Of a DNA stretch of 45,198 nt, positions 25,199 to 37,143 are shown one piece after another. Location: the NCBI GenBank assembly GCA_011051755.1, contig DRKN01000040.1:1-45198 (forward strand), in the 5' to 3' direction. The stretch's first letter is position 1. Each line of letters starts with the position of its first letter. The notes below the pieces were generated by a model. That model was not told the DNA's origin. It saw only the letters and a list, made by a program, of their open reading frames with translations, and did no database searches. The translations under genes were made by a program, and so were the position numbers. The DNA comes from Gammaproteobacteria bacterium. GTDB taxonomy: Bacteria; Pseudomonadota; Gammaproteobacteria; SZUA-152.

Positions 25199-26659
25199 GT
25201 GCTGGGTCTGTTGCTGTTTGTTTGCGCCGGCTATTACGCCGTGCCGCTGGCCGACAGCGATTTCTGGTGGCACATTGCCGCCGGGCGAGACATTCTGCAG
25301 CATGGTGCCCTGCCGGCGGCCGACCCCTTTGGGGTATTTCCCGCCGCTGACGTGATTCGTAGTGACACGGTGTTGAAGGGCCAGTGGCTGGGGCAGGTAG
25401 TGCTGTACGGCCTGTTTGAGGCCGGTGGCATCAATGCCGTGGTGGCCTTTCGCGTCGCGGTGCTGCTGGCGTGCATCGTGCTGATTTACAGCCGCGCGCG
25501 TTGTTTGGTGGCGATGAATCCACTGGCGCTATGGGGTGTGCTGGCACTGGTGGCACTCAATGCCTCCGGTTTTGGCGGTGAGCGTCCACAACTGCTGTCG
25601 TTCCTGTTCGCCGCGTTGTTTTTCGTCTGTATCGATCTGGCCCGGCAGCCGCGCGACTGGCGCTGGTTGCTGCCCCTGCCATTGATTACCGTGCTGTGGG
25701 CCAACAGCCATGGCGGGGTGATTCTCGGCGTGGTGTTATTGGGGTTGTGGAGCGTCATGGGTTGGCTGGACAAATCCATGGGCCGGCGCGAACGCGGCCG
25801 CTGGCTGGCCGTGAGCGGGGTGGTGTTTCTCGCCTCGTTGCTGACGCCCAATGGCATCCAGACCTATCTCTACCTGTTGCAGCTGGAAGGCAGCGTGCTG
25901 CAACAACGCACCTCCGAATATATCAGTGCCCTGCAAGTGTATGAACTGGGTTACGTCTGGTCACAGCTAGGGATTTACGGCTATTTTATGCTTGCCATGG
26001 CCGGGCTGGCCGGTTTGCTGAAGTTGCATCGATGGCGTGAGGCGGCAGTGGTGATTTTTCTTGCCGCGATCAGTATTTCCTCTTACCGCTATTTCGCCTT
26101 TTTCCTGTTTATTGCGGCACCCTATTTAATCGTGGGTCTGGGTAGCTTGATGCCCAAAACGGTGAATGAGTTTGCCACGCCTCAGCGTATACAGGCGTTG
26201 GTGGCTGTGACGTTAGTGATTGTGCTGGCCAGCGGCGCAGTGCGCGGCACGGTATTCCGTGGCGGTCTGTATCAGGCGGCCTATCCCACCGCCATTGCCG
26301 ATAGTGTCGAGCAACAGAAACTGCATGGTCGTGCCTTTAATAACCTCGAATGGGGCGGTTACCTGTTGTGGCGATTGGGCGGCCAGGTGCAGCTCTACAT
26401 CGACGGCCGTATGCTGGATATGTCACGCTTCCCTCCCTACACGCATATTCTCTGGGCCACGCCGCAGGGCATACAACTCTTTAATAGAAGCAACTTCCAG
26501 TTAGTCATTCTGCCGTATCACGGCCGTTTCGATCCGCAGCGTTACAAGCTGATCGATTATTTGGCCACGCGGCGTGACTGGCGGTTGGCCTACCGCGATG
26601 CGCAGGGCGTGGTGTTCGTGCGTCGGCAGACAGAGGGTTTTTTTGGTGGCCTGCAATGA
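25199..26659 (+). CDS. Polytopic membrane protein, possible lipid-linked-sugar glycosyltransferase
   Basis: Many hydrophobic segments; DSDFWWHIAAGRDILQHGALP early loop; GTG start in ORF track; upstream of methyltransferase/gtrA/gtrB. Confidence 0.65.
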   Translation: MLGLLLFVCAGYYAVPLADSDFWWHIAAGRDILQHGALPAADPFGVFPAADVIRSDTVLKGQWLGQVVLYGLFEAGGINAVVAFRVAVLLACIVLIYSRARCLVAMNPLALWGVLALVALNASGFGGERPQLLSFLFAALFFVCIDLARQPRDWRWLLPLPLITVLWANSHGGVILGVVLLGLWSVMGWLDKSMGRRERGRWLAVSGVVFLASLLTPNGIQTYLYLLQLEGSVLQQRTSEYISALQVYELGYVWSQLGIYGYFMLAMAGLAGLLKLHRWREAAVVIFLAAISISSYRYFAFFLFIAAPYLIVGLGSLMPKTVNEFATPQRIQALVAVTLVIVLASGAVRGTVFRGGLYQAAYPTAIADSVEQQKLHGRAFNNLEWGGYLLWRLGGQVQLYIDGRMLDMSRFPPYTHILWATPQGIQLFNRSNFQLVILPYHGRFDPQRYKLIDYLATRRDWRLAYRDAQGVVFVRRQTEGFFGGLQ

Positions 26660-26671
26660 GGAGTAGCGGGT

Positions 26672-27403
26672 ATGCATGAGTCACTGTACCCGCAGATGCG
26701 TGAACTGGAAGACCGCCACTGGTGGTTTCGTGGACGGCGGCGCATTGTTGCCGATGTGGTTCAGCGCCTGCACCTGCCGGCGCAGGCGCAGATTCTCGAT
26801 GCCGGTTGCGGTACTGGTGGCAACCTGCCCATGCTGGCAGGGTTTGGCGAGCTTACTGGCGCCGAATTCGCTGCCGAAGCCGCAGCGTTGGCGCGTGCGC
26901 GCGGCGTTTGTGAAGTGGTGCGTGCCGGCCTGCCTAACGAGATGCCCTTCACCGCAATGCAGTTTCAGCTCGTTACCCTGCTGGACGTGTTGGAGCACAT
27001 TGACGACGACCGCGCCAGCTTGCAGACCCTGGCAAACCTGCTGACCTCGGGTGGCCGCCTGCTGATCACCGTGCCGGCGTTTCCCTTCCTGTGGGGACCG
27101 CACGATGAAAGCCACCACCACAAACGCCGGTATCGCGCCGCTGGCCTGCGTGCGCGTATCGCGGAGGCCGGGCTGGATGTGCAATGGTTGAGCTATTACA
27201 ACAGTAGCCTGTTTCCCGCTGTGGCCGCCGTGCGTCTGTTACACCGGCTATTGCCCGCTGGTGAGGCGGGCAATGAACTCGCCCTGCTGCCTGCACCCAT
27301 AAACGTCCTGCTGGAAAATCTTTTCGCCGCCGAGCGTCATTTACTGGGGCGGCTGATGCTACCCTTCGGCGTGTCCCTGATTGCCCTGGCGCGCAAGCCG
27401 TGA
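26672..27403 (+). CDS. Class I SAM-dependent methyltransferase
   Basis: ILDAGCGTGGNLPMLAGFGELTGAE...VTLLDVLEHIDDD. Confidence 0.9.
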   Translation: MHESLYPQMRELEDRHWWFRGRRRIVADVVQRLHLPAQAQILDAGCGTGGNLPMLAGFGELTGAEFAAEAAALARARGVCEVVRAGLPNEMPFTAMQFQLVTLLDVLEHIDDDRASLQTLANLLTSGGRLLITVPAFPFLWGPHDESHHHKRRYRAAGLRARIAEAGLDVQWLSYYNSSLFPAVAAVRLLHRLLPAGEAGNELALLPAPINVLLENLFAAERHLLGRLMLPFGVSLIALARKP

Positions 27404-27801
27404 GTCCCTGGCGGCGCATTCCCTTTGCGGCCCTGACGCGCTTCGGCATCACTGGCGGCTTGGCGACCGCCGTCCATGCCGGCGTGTTCGTCATCTGCAT
27501 CGAATGGCTGGGCATTGCGCCGGTGCCCGCCGTGGTGCCCGCCTTTCTCGTCGCCCTGAGCGTTTCCTATGGACTCAATTACCGCTGGACCTTCGGCGCC
27601 AGCGGCCCGCACCGCGTGATGCTGCCGCGCTTCTTTGCCGTGGCGCTGAATGGCTTTTTTCTCAACCTGCTGATCACCTGGCTGGTGGTTGACGTGGCTG
27701 GCTACTGGTATGGTTATGCGCTGATCGTGGCGGTGTTCGTGGTGCCACTGATTACCTTTGCACTGAGCAAATTCTGGGTTTTTCGCGAGATAGATCAATG
27801 A
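27400..27801 (+). CDS. GtrA family membrane protein
   Basis: FGITGGLATAVHAGVFVI...SVSYGLNYRWTFGASG...FALSKFWVF; overlaps neighbours by 4 nt on each side. Confidence 0.9.
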   Translation: MSPWRRIPFAALTRFGITGGLATAVHAGVFVICIEWLGIAPVPAVVPAFLVALSVSYGLNYRWTFGASGPHRVMLPRFFAVALNGFFLNLLITWLVVDVAGYWYGYALIVAVFVVPLITFALSKFWVFREIDQ

Positions 27802-28784
27802 TGCAAACGTCGATAAAAACAGCAACGGACAATGCCTTTTTGCTTTCCATTATCGTGCCCGTGTTCAATGAGCAGGAGGTATTACACGAATTCTACCGGC
27901 GTTTGACGGGGGTGTTGGATGGCATCGATGCCATCATCGACATTATTTTTGTCAATGATGGCAGCACGGATTATACGTTGCTTCAACTACAGAAATTTCA
28001 GGCAAACGACCCCCGTATCTCCATCCTCGATCTGAGTCGTAATTTTGGTAAGGAGATTGCCATGACCGCTGGGCTGGATTACGTGCGCGGCGATGCAGTA
28101 ATCATTATCGATGCCGATTTGCAGGATCCGCCGGAACTGATTCCACAGATGATCGAAGAATGGCGGCAGGGCTTCGACGTGGTCTATGCTCAGCGCCGTT
28201 CCCGCACGGGTGAATCGGCACTGAAAAAGACTACCGCCTCATTGTTCTATCGCATCATGCAACGTATCAGCCGAGTGCGGATACCCATCGATACCGGTGA
28301 TTTCCGTCTGCTTAGCCGCCGTGCCGTGGATGCACTTGCCGGTTTGCGTGAAAGACACCGTTTCATGAAAGGCCTGTTCGCCTGGATCGGCTACCCGCAA
28401 AAAGCGATTCTTTATGACCGTGATGCGCGCTACGATGGCGCAAGCAAGTGGAATTATCCGGCATTGTGGAATTTTGCTCTTGAAGGCATAACATCATTTA
28501 GCACCTTGCCGCTGAAAGTGGCCACTTATCTCGGTACATTCACTGCTTTTGGTGCCTTTCTCTATGGCCTGTTCATTATTTTTCAGACCCTGTTTTTCGG
28601 CAACCCCGTGGCCGGTTATCCCTCTCTGTTGGTTGTTGTTCTGTTTCTCGGCGGTATCCAGCTCATGGCTCTCGGTGTGATCGGTGAATACCTTGGCCGC
28701 ATGTTCGATGAAACCAAAGGGCGGCCGCTGTATCTTGTCAAAGACTATCTGCCGGCGGTGACGGGTAAGAAAAATGATTCGTAA
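27798..28784 (+). CDS. Family 2 glycosyltransferase (GtrB/DPM1-like) with C-terminal TM segments
   Basis: LSIIVPVFNEQEVLHEFYRRL...IIFVNDGSTD...DADLQDPPELIPQMI...DTGDFRLLSRRAVDAL. Confidence 0.95.
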   Translation: MMQTSIKTATDNAFLLSIIVPVFNEQEVLHEFYRRLTGVLDGIDAIIDIIFVNDGSTDYTLLQLQKFQANDPRISILDLSRNFGKEIAMTAGLDYVRGDAVIIIDADLQDPPELIPQMIEEWRQGFDVVYAQRRSRTGESALKKTTASLFYRIMQRISRVRIPIDTGDFRLLSRRAVDALAGLRERHRFMKGLFAWIGYPQKAILYDRDARYDGASKWNYPALWNFALEGITSFSTLPLKVATYLGTFTAFGAFLYGLFIIFQTLFFGNPVAGYPSLLVVVLFLGGIQLMALGVIGEYLGRMFDETKGRPLYLVKDYLPAVTGKKNDS

Positions 28785-28804
28785 GGCAGAGGTTTCCGGA
28801 TTTT

Positions 28805-28956
28805 TTATTGATATCCGATGACTGAAGCAAGTCGCCCTTGCGGTATCGAAATGATCAGCCCGGCGACCACATTCCTGCCTTCGTTCATGAGGATGTTGTA
28901 GGTTCGGCAGGCGGCGGCCGTGTCCATGACTTCCACACCGATCTGCTGTGAAGACA
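28805..28956 (-). pseudogene. Duplicated 3' fragment of the Mth938-like (DUF498) gene
   Basis: Minus-strand [47 protein letters not shown] nearly identical to the C-terminus of the gene at 29006-29425, then a different tail. Confidence 0.9.
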
Positions 28957-28965
28957 TGTAGAAGG

Positions 28966-28989
28966 GTGGGCACGTTTTTTTGTGCCCAC
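28966..28989. repeat. Hairpin GTGGGCAC-gttttttt-GTGCCCAC (partial GTAGGGTG-family element)
   Basis: 8-bp perfect stem, followed by gcggttgactcg as in other copies of the family. Confidence 0.65.
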
Positions 28990-29005
28990 GCGGTTGACTC
29001 GTTTT

Positions 29006-29425
29006 TTATTCCATCGAAATAATCAACCCGGCCACCACATTCCTGCCCTCGTTCATGAGGATGTTGTAGGTTCGGCAGGCGGCTGCCGTGTCCATGACTT
29101 CCACGCCGATCTGCCGTGAGGTCAGTTCGGTGAGAATTTCCGTGCTGGGGAAGTTCAGCGTTTCTCCTGTTCCCAGCAACACGACTTCCGGCGTCAGCGC
29201 CACAATGGCTTGCAGGTGCTCGGCCTGCAACTCGTCAAGCTTGTTGGGCGTCCAATCATCGATGAGTCGTTTGGGGCTGATAATACAACTGCGGGTAAGG
29301 ATTCTGACCTCTACCGGTTGCGGCTCGTCGGCCTCCAGGTTGGCTGGCAGGGTGATGTTGATCGCGCCCGGGCTGTAGGCGCGGATGCTGTAAGAGGTGA
29401 AGTCCCGTTCCTGACTGAATTTCAT
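29006..29425 (-). CDS. Mth938-like domain-containing protein (DUF498)
   Basis: [13 protein letters not shown]...[62 protein letters not shown]. Confidence 0.9.
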   Translation of the reverse strand: MKFSQERDFTSYSIRAYSPGAINITLPANLEADEPQPVEVRILTRSCIISPKRLIDDWTPNKLDELQAEHLQAIVALTPEVVLLGTGETLNFPSTEILTELTSRQIGVEVMDTAAACRTYNILMNEGRNVVAGLIISME

Positions 29426-29532
29426 GTGGTTTCTCGAATCTGCGGTGGTGGTGTGGGTGTCATGGCCAAGGGGCTTGCGGGTGCGGTATACTTCACGCCT
29501 TTTTTGCGCACCGGATTATTGGCTTTCTACGC

Positions 29533-30720
29533 ATGTTTGACGAATTTCCAAGAATAAAACGCCTGCCCCCTTACGTTTTCAATATTGTAAACGACTTGAA
29601 GGCCAAGGCGCGCGCGCGCGGTGAAGATATCGTTGATTTCGGCATGGGCAACCCGGATCAGCCCACGCCTCAGCACATTGTCGACAAGCTGGTCGAGGTG
29701 TCACAGCGCGGCAATACGCACCGCTACTCGGTGTCACGTGGTATTCCGCGTCTGCGCCGCGCCATCTGCGACTGGTACAGGGATCGCTACGATGTCGATC
29801 TGGATCCGGAGTCCGAGGCTATCGTCACCATTGGCTCCAAGGAAGGCCTGGCGCACCTGGCCATGGCCACGGTAGGGCCGGGTGACGCAGTGCTGGTGCC
29901 GAATCCGTCCTATCCCATCCATCCCTACGGCTTCGTTATCGCTGGCGCCGATATCCGCCACGTGCCGCTGGTGCCGGACGGTGATTTCTTCTCCGAGCTG
30001 GAAAAAGCAATAAAGGACACCTGGCCCAAGCCGAAAATGCTGGTGCTGAATTTCCCCGGCAATCCCACCACCCAGTGCGTGGAGCTGGAGTTCTTCGAGA
30101 AGGTGGTGGCCATTGCCAAGGAGCATGAGATCTGGGTGGTGCACGACATCGCCTATGCCGATATTGTCTTCGATGGCTACAAACCGCCGTCCATCCTGCA
30201 AGTGCCGGCTGCCAAGGAGGTGGCTGTGGAGTTCTACACCCTGTCCAAGAGCTACAATATGCCGGGCTGGCGAGTGGGCTTTATGGTCGGTAATCCGACC
30301 CTGGTGGCGGCATTGGCGCGCATCAAGTCGTACCTCGATTACGGCATGTTTACACCTATCCAGGTGGCGGCTATTGCTGCGTTGGAAGGGCCGCAGGCAT
30401 GTGTGACGGAGATTGCCGATATGTATTGCCGTCGCCGCGATGTGCTCTGCGATGGTCTCAATGCCATCGGTTGGGGCGTGGAGAAGCCCAAGGCGACGAT
30501 GTTCGTGTGGGCGCCGATTCCTGAACAGTACAAGCATCTCGGTTCATTGGAGTTCAGCAAGAAGTTGTTGCAGGAAGCCCGCGTGGCGGTGTCGCCGGGG
30601 GTGGGTTTCGGTGAATATGGCGATGACCATGTTCGCTTTGGGTTGATCGAAAATGAGCACCGCACGCGCCAGGCGCTGCGGGGTATCCGTGATATGTTTC
30701 GCGCGGATGCGGGGGACTGA
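29533..30720 (+). CDS. alaC: Alanine transaminase (AlaC-like, PLP aminotransferase class I)
   Basis: [40 protein letters not shown]..., [20 protein letters not shown]. Confidence 0.93.
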   Translation: MFDEFPRIKRLPPYVFNIVNDLKAKARARGEDIVDFGMGNPDQPTPQHIVDKLVEVSQRGNTHRYSVSRGIPRLRRAICDWYRDRYDVDLDPESEAIVTIGSKEGLAHLAMATVGPGDAVLVPNPSYPIHPYGFVIAGADIRHVPLVPDGDFFSELEKAIKDTWPKPKMLVLNFPGNPTTQCVELEFFEKVVAIAKEHEIWVVHDIAYADIVFDGYKPPSILQVPAAKEVAVEFYTLSKSYNMPGWRVGFMVGNPTLVAALARIKSYLDYGMFTPIQVAAIAALEGPQACVTEIADMYCRRRDVLCDGLNAIGWGVEKPKATMFVWAPIPEQYKHLGSLEFSKKLLQEARVAVSPGVGFGEYGDDHVRFGLIENEHRTRQALRGIRDMFRADAGD

Positions 30721-30741
30721 GGTTTTGGGGGGGCGGTGATG

Positions 30742-30880
30742 TAAATGCAACGCTCGCCAAGGCGCAAAGAAGGCAATGGGATGGAAGGGGCTGCAGTCAT
30801 TGATTTGCCTGGCAACAAAATTGTATCAATGCTTTTCTTTAACGTCCTCTGCGACGTTGCGTCCTTTGTGTTGAAACACG
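30742..30880. repeat. Intergenic inverted-repeat element between alaC and hom
   Basis: aaatgcaacgctcgccaaggcgcaaagaagg ... ttctttaacgtcctctgcgacgttgcgtcctttgtgttgaa; degenerate inverted arms. Confidence 0.5.
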
Positions 30881-30936
30881 GAACCCCGCGGTAGCACATG
30901 CATCGTGAGGTACCACGAATCTGAAGGGGAATAACG

Positions 30937-32247
30937 TTGGATCCGGTAAAGGTAGGACTGTTGGGATTGGGTACCGTCGGTGGTGGTACCGTGAATGTGC
31001 TCAAGCGCAATGCGGAGGAGATCGCCCGTCGCGCTGGTCGAGGTGTGGTGATTACCCATGCCGCCAGCCGTGATATCAATAAGCAACGCATCTGCGATAC
31101 CACCGGTATCACTCTCACGACAGACCCGCAGGTTGTGGTGAGTGATCCCGGGGTACAGATCATCGTCGAGCTGATTGGCGGCGATGGCCTGGCCCGCGAG
31201 CTGGTGCTGGCCGCAATTGAACACGGTAAACACGTGGTCACCGCCAATAAGGCACTGATCGCCAAGCACGGCAATGAGATTTTCGCCCGTGCGCAGGAAA
31301 AGGGCGTGATGGTGGCCTTCGAGGCCGCCGTGGCCGGTGGCATCCCCATCATCAAGGCGGTGCGGGAGGGGCTGGCGGCCAACCGTGTTGAATGGTTGGC
31401 CGGCATTATCAATGGCACCGGCAATTTCATTCTCACCGAGATGCGCGACAATGGCAGTGATTTTGCCGATGTGCTGGCCGAGGCGCAGCGCCTGGGTTAT
31501 GCCGAAGCCGATCCCACCTTCGACGTGGAAGGCATCGACGCCGCGCACAAGCTGACCATCCTCGCCTCCATCGCCTTTGGCATCCCGTTACAGTTCGAGG
31601 CCTGTTTCACCGAGGGCATCACACGCATTACCCGCGAAGATGTGAACTATGCCGAGGAGCTGGGCTATCGCATCAAGCACCTGGGCATGGCACGGCGTAC
31701 TAACAAGGGTGTCGAGCTGCGCGTGCACCCGACCCTGATCCCCGAGCGTCGTTTGATTGCTAATGTCGATGGCGTGATGAACGCGGTGCTGGTGAAGGGG
31801 GATGCCGTCGGCCCAACCCTGTATTACGGCGCCGGTGCGGGTGCTGAGCCCACTGCTTCAGCGGTGGTGGCGGATCTGGTGGATGTCACCCGTACATTGA
31901 CCGTTGATCCGGAAAACCGCGTGCCGCACCTGGCCTTCCAGCCCGACGCCCTGAGTGAGCTGCCGATTTTGCCCATGGCGGCGGTGGAAACGGCCTACTA
32001 TCTGCGCATACAGGCCGCCGATAAGCCCGGTGTACTGGCTGATGTGACACGGATTCTCGGTGATGTCGGTATCAGTATCGAGGCCATCCTGCAGAAAGAA
32101 CCCGTGGGTGATAGCGATGCGACTATTATCCTGCTTACCCACCGCGTGTTGGAGGGGCAGATGGATCAGGCTATCGCCGCCATCGAGGCGCTGGACAGCA
32201 TCAGCGGCGAGATCATGCGCATCCGCCTGGAGACGCTAAGCGCTTAG
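30937..32247 (+). CDS. hom: Homoserine dehydrogenase with C-terminal ACT domain (TTG start)
   Basis: VKVGLLGLGTVGGGTVNVL, TANKALIAKHG, INGTGNFILTEM, ACT region AADKPGVLADVTRILGDVGISIEAI; SD gaagggg. Confidence 0.98.
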   Translation: MDPVKVGLLGLGTVGGGTVNVLKRNAEEIARRAGRGVVITHAASRDINKQRICDTTGITLTTDPQVVVSDPGVQIIVELIGGDGLARELVLAAIEHGKHVVTANKALIAKHGNEIFARAQEKGVMVAFEAAVAGGIPIIKAVREGLAANRVEWLAGIINGTGNFILTEMRDNGSDFADVLAEAQRLGYAEADPTFDVEGIDAAHKLTILASIAFGIPLQFEACFTEGITRITREDVNYAEELGYRIKHLGMARRTNKGVELRVHPTLIPERRLIANVDGVMNAVLVKGDAVGPTLYYGAGAGAEPTASAVVADLVDVTRTLTVDPENRVPHLAFQPDALSELPILPMAAVETAYYLRIQAADKPGVLADVTRILGDVGISIEAILQKEPVGDSDATIILLTHRVLEGQMDQAIAAIEALDSISGEIMRIRLETLSA

Positions 32248-32305
32248 GCGCTGCGCGCCAGTGTTTAGTGCTGAGTGTTTAGTGCTTAGTGAAAAGCTCA
32301 TACTG

Positions 32306-32401
32306 ACACTAAACACTAAACACTAAACACTAAACACTAAACACTAAACACTAAACACTAAACACTAAACACTAAACACTAAACACTAAACACTAAACAT
32401 T
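32306..32401. repeat. Heptanucleotide tandem repeat (AAACACT)n upstream of thrC
   Basis: 12 perfect tandem copies at 32311-32394 plus degenerate flanking units; reverse-complement-type units (gtgtttagtg) precede it at about 32261-32290. Confidence 0.98.
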
Positions 32402-32419
32402 AAGCATTGGGGTTTCACC

Positions 32420-33502
32420 ATGCCATTCCGTAACCGCTACACCGGCCTTATCGACAAGTATCGCGACCGCCTGCCGGTGCACGACGACACCCGCATCATC
32501 AGTCTCGGTGAGGGCAATACGCCACTGATTCGTCTGAGCAACATTCCCGCTCTGTTGGGTAAAGACGTGGATATCTATGTCAAGTACGAGGGCCTGAATC
32601 CCACCGGCTCCTTCAAGGATCGCGGCATGACCATGGCGGTGACCAAGGCGGTGGAGGAGGGCAGCAAGGCCATCATCTGCGCCTCCACCGGCAACACCTC
32701 GGCGGCCGCGGCGGCTTATGCGGCGCGCGCCGGCATCACCGCCTTTGTGCTGATCCCTGAGGGCAAGATTGCCATGGGCAAGCTGGCCCAGGCCATGATG
32801 CACGGCGCGGTGGTGATCCAGATTCGCGGCAATTTCGATGTCGGCATGCAGATCGTCAAGGATGTCGCTGAACACGCCCCGGTGACCATCGTCAATTCCA
32901 TCAACCCTTTCCGGTTGCAGGGGCAGAAGACCGCCGCCTTCGAAATTGTCGAAGAGCTGGGTGCGGCGCCGGACTACCACTGTCTGCCGGTGGGCAATGC
33001 CGGCAACATCACCGCGCACTGGATGGGCTACAGTGAATATCACGCAAACGGCATCGTCAATAATCGTCCGCATATGGCCGGCTATCAGGCCACCGGTTCC
33101 GCGCCTTTTCTGCGTGGTGAAATGGTCGATAACCCCGAGACCGTGGCCACCGCCATCCGCATCGGTCATCCGCAGAGCTGGGACAAGGCGTGGAAGGTGC
33201 GCGAGGAGTCCGAGGGCTGGTTCGATGAATGCACCGACGAAGAGATCCTCGTCGCGCAGAAGCTGCTTACCGAAAAGGAAGGTGTTTTCTGCGAGCCCGC
33301 TTCGGCGACATCGCTGGCCGGCGCCATGCGCGACATCAAAAACGGTAAGATCCCCGAGGGCTCGAAGATCGTCTGCACCCTCACCGGTAACGGCCTGAAA
33401 GATCCCGAGACTGCGATCAGGCAGTGCTCCGGCAGCGACCTGATGGTTACCGTCGACGCCACCATGGATGCGGTGAAGGGTGCTATTCTCAGCAATATGT
33501 AA
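32420..33502 (+). CDS. thrC: Threonine synthase
   Basis: YEGLNPTGSFKDRGMTMAVTKA, STGNTSAAAAAYAARAG, follows hom. Confidence 0.98.
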   Translation: MPFRNRYTGLIDKYRDRLPVHDDTRIISLGEGNTPLIRLSNIPALLGKDVDIYVKYEGLNPTGSFKDRGMTMAVTKAVEEGSKAIICASTGNTSAAAAAYAARAGITAFVLIPEGKIAMGKLAQAMMHGAVVIQIRGNFDVGMQIVKDVAEHAPVTIVNSINPFRLQGQKTAAFEIVEELGAAPDYHCLPVGNAGNITAHWMGYSEYHANGIVNNRPHMAGYQATGSAPFLRGEMVDNPETVATAIRIGHPQSWDKAWKVREESEGWFDECTDEEILVAQKLLTEKEGVFCEPASATSLAGAMRDIKNGKIPEGSKIVCTLTGNGLKDPETAIRQCSGSDLMVTVDATMDAVKGAILSNM

Positions 33503-33614
33503 TAGACCTTTTTGCCGCTGGCGTGGAGGGCGTCGAATTTCATGAGATGAGGTAGCAGGCGTGTTTTTCGCCACAGAGACACAGAGCACAGAAAGTCGAG
33601 AAAGGGAGTTTGTG

Positions 33615-35016
33615 ATGTTGAGCTGGGAGCGCTTGTTAAATAGCGAAAGAAGAAAACCAAAGGCAGACAAGGCCCAGAAAACCGAAGAACCCAAATCGAC
33701 AGATGCCCGCACTGAAATTGAGAGAGACTATGACCGAATACTCTTCTCGACCCCTGTGCGGCGATTGGCGGATAAAACCCAGGTATTTCCGCTCGAACGA
33801 AATGACAGTGTCAGAACAAGGCTCACGCATTCTTACGAAGTGTCCAATTTGGCAAGAAGTCTGGGGGTTGTTTTAGCGTTCGACGATAAAATAATTACTG
33901 ATGAAACCTTGAAGCCGGAGCGGAATTTGCCGGCTATTCTGGCGGCTATTGGTTTGGCGCATGACCTTGGTAATCCGCCATTTGGGCATCAAGGCGAGCA
34001 GGCTATTCAGACGTGGTTCAAGGATAATCCGGGTGTCTTAGAAGATGGTCAGCTTACTGAGGCAATGAAGCAGGATTTTATAAAATTTGAAGGGAACGCC
34101 CAAACGCTTCGGTTGCTAACCCGTTTGCAGCTTATCAATGATGAGTATGGCTTGAATCTCACTTACGCTACGTTAGCAGCGTTAATGAAATACCCGACGG
34201 CATCAGACAAAATTGACAAGAATCATGTGGCAAAGAAAAAGCATGGATATTTTCAGTCTGAGAAGGAGATTGTCGCGGATATTTGGGCCAAGACAGGGCT
34301 TTCTGAAGGCGTGCGTCATCCGCTTACCTATGTCATGGAGGCCTGTGACGATATTGCGTATGCAGTGGTTGATGCCGAAGATGCGGTAAAGAAGGGCTTG
34401 GTTTCATTTTCAGATTTAATATCATATTTGGAGCATCATGGAAATGGTGATGATGCAGTGAAGGTGGTTTATGAGAAGGCTTGTTGTAAACATAAAAAAC
34501 ACCGGAAAACTGTGTTGTCACCAGCAGAACTGAATGATATTTCGATGCAGATGTTCCGAGTATATGCCATTGGTGAGATGGTTCGAGATGTAAGGGACGC
34601 ATACAGAGACCAAAAAGATAAGATAATGGCTGGTAATCTAAAGCCGGATCTCTTGACGGAGAGTCGTTCCAGTAAGCTGTGTGAGTTGTTGAAAAAATTT
34701 GATAAAGAGCATGCCTATGTCCATAGAAGCGTTCTGGAAGTCGAACTTACCGGCTACAACACGATTCGTGGCTTGATGAATTTTTTATGGGAGGCTATAC
34801 ATCAGCGTAAGGAGCCAGAAAATTTGGGTTTGCGCCGCTCAACACCCTTTGCAGCGTATGCCTACAACAGAATATCAGAGAACTATAGAAGGATATTTGA
34901 AAATGACTCAAACCCTTTACCTGTCAGATATAAGGAGCTACAACTTTTGACAGATATGATTTCCGGAATGACAGACTCTTTTGCACTGTCTCTTTACGAT
35001 GAGCTAAAGCAATATT

Positions 35017-35036
<20 letters not shown>
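33615..35036 (+). CDS. HD-domain dGTPase-like dNTP triphosphohydrolase
   Basis: RILFSTPVRRLADKTQVFPLERNDSVRTRLTHSYEVSNLARSLG, GLAHDLGNPPFGHQGEQAI, MEACDDIAYAVVDAEDAVKKG; start chosen at ATG 33615 after aaagggag. Confidence 0.9.
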
Positions 35037-36950
<1,914 letters not shown>

Positions 36951-37011
36951 GCCATCGGTTGTGGCATAATGCGCGCTTTTCCCGCGCAGGGTTTCTCTGG
37001 CCGGGAGATCG

Positions 37012-37101
37012 CGATTGAATCATTTGGCGCAATCGGCGACTAAAGGGGGCTGCTATTGATTCGTGGTCAACCTGAAACACCCGGAATCAGTAGCAGTCCC
37101 C
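37012..37101 (+). promoter_or_regulatory. Structured leader candidate upstream of yajC-secDF
   Basis: Small stem cgattg/caatcg (37012-37035) followed by an 18-bp stem gggggctgctattgattc (37045-37062)/gaatcagtagcagtcccc (37084-37101) with two G-U wobbles. Confidence 0.6.
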
Positions 37102-37143
37102 GGCAAATCCATTTGTTGATATTTTAAAGGGAAGGTAACGGTA

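Noticed and set aside
32306-32401. Heptamer array considered as a CRISPR array
   Set aside because: Unit is 7 nt with no spacers and no cas genes; it is a simple tandem repeat
33561-33614. Upstream ATG (33561) as start of the dGTPase-like protein
   Set aside because: The extra 18 residues are encoded by the cacagagacacagag repeat; ATG 33615 has a good Shine-Dalgarno and gives a sensible N-terminus
32393-33712. 439-aa minus-strand ORF opposite thrC
   Set aside because: Antisense to a clear threonine synthase; no recognisable domain
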